NCBI GenBank assembly: GCA_041666125.1
Contig: JBAYHN010000053.1
Coordinates: 1 to 9,260 of the forward strand
Direction: 5' to 3'
DNA: 9,260 nucleotides
DNA from: JBAYHN01 sp041666125
GTDB lineage: Bacteria; Patescibacteriota; Gracilibacteria; UBA1369; UM-FILTER-53-11
Position numbers and translations under genes: made by a program. Each line of letters starts with the position of its first letter. Position 1 is the first letter of the stretch. The notes beneath the pieces are model-generated. The model was not told the DNA's origin. It did no database searches and saw only the letters and a list, made by a program, of their open reading frames with translations. This document shows positions 6,063 to 9,260 of this stretch, piece after piece.

Positions 6063-6821
6063 TTATTCTACCATGATTTTGTCCAAAATATTTCGCCCCA
6101 TTTTGGTAAACATCATTTCTATTTCTTCCATGTGGAATACCGGCGGTGAGCCTGCGTCGCTAAGAGTTACAATCTGTTTTCGCATTGGAATGCTGCAGAG
6201 AAGGGGAAGCCTATACATGTCTGCAATCTTGTTGCCGCCGCCTTCGCCAAAAATCTCGCCACGCATGTTTTCCACAACCCCAACAACCGGAATATTCATC
6301 ATGTAAGAAGCGTTTATAATTCTGCGCGTGTCCGGAATGGCAAGGCCTTGAGGAGTTGTTACCGCAATCACGCCATCAATCTCAAAATTCTGCATTATTG
6401 TAACGCTGCTATCTGTTGTGCCCGTCGGAAAATCAATAATCAAAAATTCCACTTCACCCCAAATACTTTGCATCATCATCTGCTGAATGATTTTAGAAAC
6501 AAGCGGACCGCGCCACATAACAGGATCGTCTTCCGAAGCGGTAAGCCCGGCCATGGAAATAACTTTTAGTCCCCATTTTTGTATTGGCAAAAGTTTGTGG
6601 TCGCTGCCGCTCATTATTTTATTTTGAATGCCAAGGCACTTAAAAACGTTTGGGCAGCTAATATTGGCATCCAGAAGTGCTGTGGGGTGGCCCAGCTTGG
6701 CAAGTGTAAGGGCAATGGACGTGGCAACAAAAGTTTTACCAACACCGCCTTTACCGCTAACAACGCCCAAAATTTTCCCTACGCCCGGAATTCTAAGTTT
6801 TGCATGTGGTTGATTATTCAT
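6063..6821 (-). CDS. mrp: Mrp/NBP35-type P-loop ATPase lacking the CxxC motif
   Basis: Mrp (ApbC) ATPases are dimeric iron-sulfur cluster carriers in the cytoplasm. This 252-aa protein shows the deviant Walker A GKGGVGKT (residues 23-30), LLDANISCPN (49-58, usually DADIxGPS), WRGPLVSK (103-110), the aspartate motif IIDFPTGTTDS (128-138, usually DLPPGTGD), and TTPQGLAIPDTRR. The N-terminal MIP18-like domain of longer Mrps is absent. In typical members ENM is followed by a loop with CPHC that ligates a bridging [4Fe-4S] cluster; here ENM runs straight into RGEIFGEGGG (185-196), so the loop and its CxxC are missing. Remaining cysteines are C56, C62 and C209. It may therefore act as an ATPase without cluster transfer, or as a related ParA/MinD-like protein, though WRGP and EIFGEGGG favour Mrp. 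It follows the MFS stop by 3 nt. Confidence 0.88.
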   Translation of the reverse strand: MNNQPHAKLRIPGVGKILGVVSGKGGVGKTFVATSIALTLAKLGHPTALLDANISCPNVFKCLGIQNKIMSGSDHKLLPIQKWGLKVISMAGLTASEDDPVMWRGPLVSKIIQQMMMQSIWGEVEFLIIDFPTGTTDSSVTIMQNFEIDGVIAVTTPQGLAIPDTRRIINASYMMNIPVVGVVENMRGEIFGEGGGNKIADMYRLPLLCSIPMRKQIVTLSDAGSPPVFHMEEIEMMFTKMGRNILDKIMVE

Positions 6822-6824
6822 TTT

Positions 6825-8018
6825 CTAATTTCTAATTGGTTTTTTGAAGAAGTCTTTGAGCTTAAAAGCGTTGATTACAAACAAAAAGCTCATTGCGCCG
6901 CCAATTATAAACCACCACTCAATGGGAAGTATAGTGATTATTGTGATTGCCAAGGCCTGGCCAATTATATATGGCAATGTATCGCTTGTTCTGTAAACAG
7001 AGATGAGTTCAACCTCTTTTTCGGGCATTTGTCGGAAGAAGTACGAGTCGCGGGTCATCTCTATAAATGAGCTGCCAATTGCTGCAATAAAGAAAAAGAT
7101 GATGAATACACGCAAATTTGTGGTGAAGCCAAGAAGAATGGTAAACAGAGCCATTAGAGAGTAGCCGATGATAAATAGCTTTTTTTCGCCGGTTTCTTTG
7201 TCGGCAACTTGCCCAAGCGGATATTCAAAAATGGCTTGCGGCACGCCCATTAATGTTTTTGTAAGGCCAATTATGGTTATTGTTGCGCCAAGTTTCATCA
7301 TGAGTAGCGGCAAAAAATCCCAGATGGAAAAAATAAATCCAATGCCCATGTTATTTAGATATGTTTTTCGCAGATTTGGATCTTTAAAAAAGCGTTTTAT
7401 GTTTGCGGCAAAAGGTCGGGAGTGAGGTATGTGAATTTCTTCGTGAGAAAGTCGAATGAAAAAGAAAACAAAAAGTGCGACGGTGCAGATGGCGGAGGAT
7501 AAATAAAATACGGCTTCGAAACCGAATTTGTCTGCTATAAGACCGCCGAGTAGTGGGCCAACCAGCCAGCCAATGTTGCTAAAAGATCCGAGCTTGCCGG
7601 CGTTTTCGGCGATGGTTTTATAATTGGAATAATGCTTTATATAAAGGCTTACATCCATTATAAAAAGCGATAAAATAAATTGATAAAGGGCAAAAACGAA
7701 AAATATGGCGGCAGTGTGTTTTACCGTTGTATAAAGCACAAAAGTTAAAGTAAAAAGTGCCAATGCCAAAATTAGGGATTTGCGTTTTTTTAAGTGTTCA
7801 ATTATGCGTGCGGAATAAATGTTCGAAACAAATGCGGCAAAATATCCCACAAAAAATATCATGGCCACTGCGGCGTCGGAGTCTACGAATTTGCGGAAGT
7901 AGAGCGGCAAAATGGCTGTGAGGACGGCTGCGGCCAAGTTGCGGAAAAAGTTGATTTCAAAAATTATCCAAATGGGGGAGGAGGATTCACGGATTTTTAA
8001 GAGGATGCTTTTTCCCAT
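6825..8018 (-). CDS. Major facilitator superfamily transporter
   Basis: Inner-membrane secondary transporter of 397 aa with about 12 hydrophobic helices in two six-helix halves, roughly at residues 24-44, 50-68, 80-98, 101-123, 145-167, 170-188, 222-242, 245-265, 281-299, 304-325, 350-366 and 368-388. MFS-like signatures are the basic loop after helix 2 (IEHLKKRKS), GPLLGGLIADKFGF between helices 5 and 6, and GQVADKETGEKK, the second-half copy of motif A. The substrate cannot be read from sequence; the general pattern is that of a drug or metabolite exporter. It heads a tight unit with mrp and the DUF2203 gene. A -10-like TAGATT lies 10 nt before the ATG, again with no Shine-Dalgarno. A structured non-coding region lies immediately upstream. 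Confidence 0.9.
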   Translation of the reverse strand: MGKSILLKIRESSSPIWIIFEINFFRNLAAAVLTAILPLYFRKFVDSDAAVAMIFFVGYFAAFVSNIYSARIIEHLKKRKSLILALALFTLTFVLYTTVKHTAAIFFVFALYQFILSLFIMDVSLYIKHYSNYKTIAENAGKLGSFSNIGWLVGPLLGGLIADKFGFEAVFYLSSAICTVALFVFFFIRLSHEEIHIPHSRPFAANIKRFFKDPNLRKTYLNNMGIGFIFSIWDFLPLLMMKLGATITIIGLTKTLMGVPQAIFEYPLGQVADKETGEKKLFIIGYSLMALFTILLGFTTNLRVFIIFFFIAAIGSSFIEMTRDSYFFRQMPEKEVELISVYRTSDTLPYIIGQALAITIITILPIEWWFIIGGAMSFLFVINAFKLKDFFKKPIRN

Positions 8019-8028
8019 AACTGGTTAG

Positions 8029-8058
8029 AATCTACTATGAATAGCGGTCTGGCAGCAA
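8029..8058 (-). promoter_or_regulatory. Possible promoter of the MFS-mrp-DUF2203 unit
   Basis: On the minus strand TTGCTG (8058-8053), an 18-nt spacer, then TAGATT (8034-8029), ending 10 nt before the MFS ATG, the same distance as at ddl, alr and yceD. The match to consensus is moderate. A competing plus-strand -10-like TAGAAT overlaps it at 8026-8031. Confidence 0.4.
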
Positions 8059-8276
8059 GGATATCTTGCCACGCTAACAGATTGAGGCTGGAGGTCAGTG
8101 TATTCCTCGCAGGATACGGCGTTCTTTTGCAATTATGCAAAAGCCGCCTCGCCCTCGGCACATGCCCGCTTGGCATGTGCCTGCGTGAGTCCTGCTTAGT
8201 AATACACATGACCTCTAGCCTAGATTAAGCTCAACAGCCACGCTGCCCGCCTTCATACTAGCTTCTAGTTTGCGGG
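8051..8276. ncRNA. Candidate structured RNA: long stem enclosing two hairpins
   Basis: This gap between the MFS and PduO genes has no credible gene but is full of nested pairings. A 20-bp stem joins 8085-8104 to 8201-8221, with one bulged base (about 8208) and one wobble. Inside it GCAGGA (8109-8114) pairs with TCCTGC (8190-8195) and encloses two hairpins: TTTTGCA/TGCAAAA (8125-8142, extended by CGGC/GCCG) and the perfect 10-bp GGCACATGCC/GGCATGTGCC (8157-8181, loop CGCTT). Outside lie GGCAGC/GCTGCC (8051-8056, 8242-8247) and a 3' hairpin, CCCGC-ACTAG/CTAGT-GCGGG (8246-8276). No U-tract terminator is obvious on either strand, so the strand is unknown. Possibilities are a 6S-like RNA, a leader RNA of the MFS gene, or a mobile inverted-repeat element. 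I cannot match it to a known RNA family. Confidence 0.5.
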
Positions 8277-8288
8277 ATAAAGCATTCG

Positions 8289-8798
8289 TTATTTGGAGGG
8301 AGGAGTTTCACGTGCCAGCATAAAAAGCGCATCGGAAAGGCGATTTATGTAGCTCAAGAGGGATTTATTTATTAATTCTTTCTCGTTCAATTTAAAAAGA
8401 TTTCGCTCCGCGCGGCGGCAAATTGTGCGCGCCAAATGCGCATGTGCCGCAAACGGAGTTCCGCCGGGAATTATAAAATGTTTGAGTGGTGGCAGTGCAC
8501 GCTCGGCATCATCAATATATTTTTCCAGAATTTTCACATCATTTTCTGCAATTTTCACCACGCCTGACTTTTTAAAAATGTCTGCAAGTTCGCTGCCAAT
8601 GCACAAAAGATCACTTTGAGTTTTTTTTAAAAGATTTTCCGCCTTTTCGCTGTGCGGAAAGGTTCGCAGCACGCCAATTGCGGCATTAACCTCATCAATA
8701 TCACCAATTACACAAATAATCGGATCATATTTGGGAATTCTGTTGCCGCCGATGATGCTGGTTTCGCCACTGTCGCCAGCTCGCGTATAAATGCTCAT
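8289..8798 (-). CDS. pduO: PduO-type cob(I)alamin adenosyltransferase
   Basis: Transfers the adenosyl group of ATP to cob(I)alamin (or cobinamide) to make the coenzyme form of B12. The 169-aa single-domain protein shows the ATP-binding N-terminus YTRAGDSGETSIIGG (residues 4-18), VIGDIDEVNAAIG (30-42), IIPGGTPFAAHAHLARTICRRAERNLF (109-135) with the conserved RRAER, and the C-terminal NRLSDALFMLAR (152-163). Family identity is clear. The ATG at 8798 lies 9 nt after the stop of the small membrane-protein gene, so the two are probably cotranscribed. No cobalamin riboswitch, B12 synthesis gene or B12-dependent enzyme is visible nearby, so the physiological partner is unknown. The next genes downstream on this strand are separated by the candidate RNA region. 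Confidence 0.93.
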   Translation of the reverse strand: MSIYTRAGDSGETSIIGGNRIPKYDPIICVIGDIDEVNAAIGVLRTFPHSEKAENLLKKTQSDLLCIGSELADIFKKSGVVKIAENDVKILEKYIDDAERALPPLKHFIIPGGTPFAAHAHLARTICRRAERNLFKLNEKELINKSLLSYINRLSDALFMLARETPPSK

Positions 8799-8807
8799 AA
8801 ATGAGAT

Positions 8808-9047
8808 TTATTGTTTTTTGGAAAACACCACGCCACCCATTATTCCGCCAACCACTGCGCCAAAGCCCATTCCCAGGAAGGAGGCGATGTTTACAGGTGG
8901 AATACTCTCTGTGTTGCCAGGTTGAATATGTCCTGCAATCCAGGCGATTATAAGGGAAAATCCGAGTCCAAGGATGATTCCGATTGTTATGCCAAGTACT
9001 CCGCCAAGTAGCATCCGCAGGAATGAATTAAGTCTAACGTTACGCAT
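8808..9047 (-). CDS. Small two-helix membrane protein, unknown function
   Basis: I do not recognise this 79-aa protein. It has a short basic N-terminus (MRNVRLNSFLR), a Gly-rich hydrophobic helix at about residues 12-39, a polar loop (HIQPGNTESIPP, about 40-51), a second Gly-rich hydrophobic helix at about 54-75 (GMGFGAVVGGIMGG), and a basic end (SKKQ). The GxxxG-like spacing suggests close helix packing or self-association. Both termini are basic, which predicts that both face the cytoplasm. It precedes pduO by 9 nt. Transcription probably starts at the inverted-repeat promoter near 9083, giving a 36-nt leader with no Shine-Dalgarno. Its start is the only ATG giving the full first helix with its basic flank. 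Confidence 0.75.
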   Translation of the reverse strand: MRNVRLNSFLRMLLGGVLGITIGIILGLGFSLIIAWIAGHIQPGNTESIPPVNIASFLGMGFGAVVGGIMGGVVFSKKQ

Positions 9048-9070
9048 ATTGATTTATGGTTAAGGGTGTA

Positions 9071-9098
9071 TGGTACAATTCGCTAGGTAATTGTACCA
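9071..9098. promoter_or_regulatory. Perfect inverted repeat carrying two opposed extended -10 promoters
   Basis: TGGTACAATT (9071-9080) and AATTGTACCA (9089-9098) are perfect 10-bp inverted arms around an 8-nt spacer. Each arm contains TGGTACAAT, an extended -10. The plus copy (TACAAT 9074-9079) would start near 9086 for the tRNA; the minus copy (9095-9090) would start near 9083 for the small membrane-protein gene. A weak plus -35 (TTGATT, 9049-9054, 19-nt spacer) is present; no good minus -35 is seen. Because the two sites overlap, they cannot both be occupied at once. A dimeric-repressor operator is an alternative reading. Confidence 0.6.
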
Positions 9099-9114
9099 CG
9101 GTCGTTGAAAATAA

Positions 9115-9148
9115 GGGCCCGTAGCTCAGCGGTTAGAGCAGTCGGCTT
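9115..9148 (+). tRNA. tRNA, 5' half (split by a group I intron; possibly tRNA-Lys)
   Basis: The 5' exon folds as a tRNA: acceptor strand GGGCCCG (9115-9121), T8 A9, D stem GCTC/GAGC (9124-9127, 9136-9139) around loop AGCGGTTA, A26, anticodon-stem 5' strand GTCGG (9141-9145), then C32, U33 and U34 (9146-9148). The expected complement CCGAC does not follow, and intron sequence begins instead, so the break falls in the anticodon loop. The short D arm excludes the usual bacterial Leu and Ser forms. GAGCAGTCGGCTT resembles tRNA-Lys(UUU), but the rest of the anticodon is outside the window, so identity is tentative. The 3' half is missing because the window ends. Confidence 0.85.
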
Positions 9149-9260
9149 AAAGTCACGGAACCTAAGTCTGAATTTCAGATATGGATCTGTGCATAGGGCA
9201 ATTTGCGGAGCAATCTGCAAATGTTTATCTGTCAAATTCGGGGAAGCCTTAAGTATCGCG
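9149..9260 (+). ncRNA. Group I intron in the tRNA anticodon loop (5' part, partial)
   Basis: Self-splicing intron interrupting the tRNA. The strongest evidence is GTCAAATTCGGGGAAGCC (from 9231), which closely matches the P3/P4 segment of the Azoarcus tRNA-Ile group I intron (GUCAAAUUCGGCGAAACC). Upstream a 9-bp hairpin closed by a GCAA tetraloop (9201-9209, 9214-9222) is a plausible P2-type stem with a GNRA loop that could dock elsewhere in the intron. A short CAGAT/ATCTG hairpin precedes it (9176-9189). The intron is likely the small IC3-like class found in bacterial tRNAs. The P7, P8 and 3' splice site are beyond the window. P1 is not clean: GAACC (about 9158-9162) could pair with GGCUU with one mismatch, so the exact 5' splice site is uncertain. 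Confidence 0.85.

Noticed and set aside
7997..8228. Short open frames (63-70 codons) on both strands across the structured gap
   Set aside because: They lie on palindromic DNA, which opens frames on both strands; they lack promoters of their own and have no recognisable protein features, and the pairings explain the sequence better.
8051..8288. Cobalamin riboswitch next to the adenosyltransferase gene
   Set aside because: The region lies downstream of that gene on its strand, and I do not see the B12 box or the conserved cobalamin riboswitch core; only a partial GCCAC resemblance is present.
8246..8288. Rho-independent terminator for pduO formed by the CCCGC/GCGGG hairpin
   Set aside because: The hairpin is real but no U-run follows its 3' side on either strand, so it is listed as part of the candidate RNA instead.
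9115..9260. tRNA-Leu(UAA) read from CTTAAAG as an uninterrupted anticodon loop
   Set aside because: The bases after CTTAAAG do not pair with GTCGG, and the D arm is not the Leu type; a group I intron core segment follows.
1..9260. Insertion sequence, prophage or defence system
   Set aside because: No transposase, integrase, nuclease or toxin-like protein was found on either strand; the recognisable genes are housekeeping, transport or orphan.

Overview
The window reads like a compact bacterial genome of moderate GC (a little above 40% by eye) using the standard code: TGA ends nusB, so it is not a TGA=Gly lineage. Genes are tightly packed, Shine-Dalgarno sequences are almost absent, several genes have a -10 hexamer 9-10 nt before the start codon, many proteins are small and unassigned, and a tRNA gene is split by a group I intron. 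Together these suggest a Patescibacteria/CPR-type bacterium. That placement is inference; no rRNA or phylogenetic marker was analysed.

Positions 1-1821 (mostly minus strand) hold the D-alanine branch of peptidoglycan synthesis: alr (alanine racemase) and the N-terminal part of ddl (D-Ala-D-Ala ligase, running off the left edge). A small, unrecognised 63-codon plus-strand gene with a near-ideal promoter lies between them and shares a symmetrical divergent promoter region with ddl.

Positions 1815-3714 (plus) hold two unrecognised exported or membrane-anchored proteins, each followed by a clear intrinsic terminator. The first has a signal peptide and a long Met/Gly/Gln/Asn/Lys-rich tract. The second has an N-terminal hydrophobic anchor and four cysteines.

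Positions 3729-5628 (plus) form a ribosome-biogenesis operon: yceD/DUF177 (23S rRNA accumulation), rpmF (bL32), nusB (rRNA antitermination) and rnc (RNase III). All act on rRNA or the large subunit.

Positions 5651-8018 (minus) form a tight three-gene unit: an MFS transporter, an Mrp/NBP35-type P-loop ATPase lacking the CxxC cluster motif, and a DUF2203 protein. Upstream of it, 8051-8276 is a non-coding region of nested inverted repeats with a bulge and a wobble pair in the main stem, which looks like a structured RNA that I cannot assign. Then come a PduO-type cobalamin adenosyltransferase and a small two-helix membrane protein.

At 9071-9098 a 10-bp perfect inverted repeat carries overlapping opposed extended -10 promoters. 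It is followed by the 5' half of a tRNA (9115-9148) and the start of a group I intron whose P3-P4 segment closely resembles the Azoarcus tRNA-Ile intron. The intron runs off the right edge.
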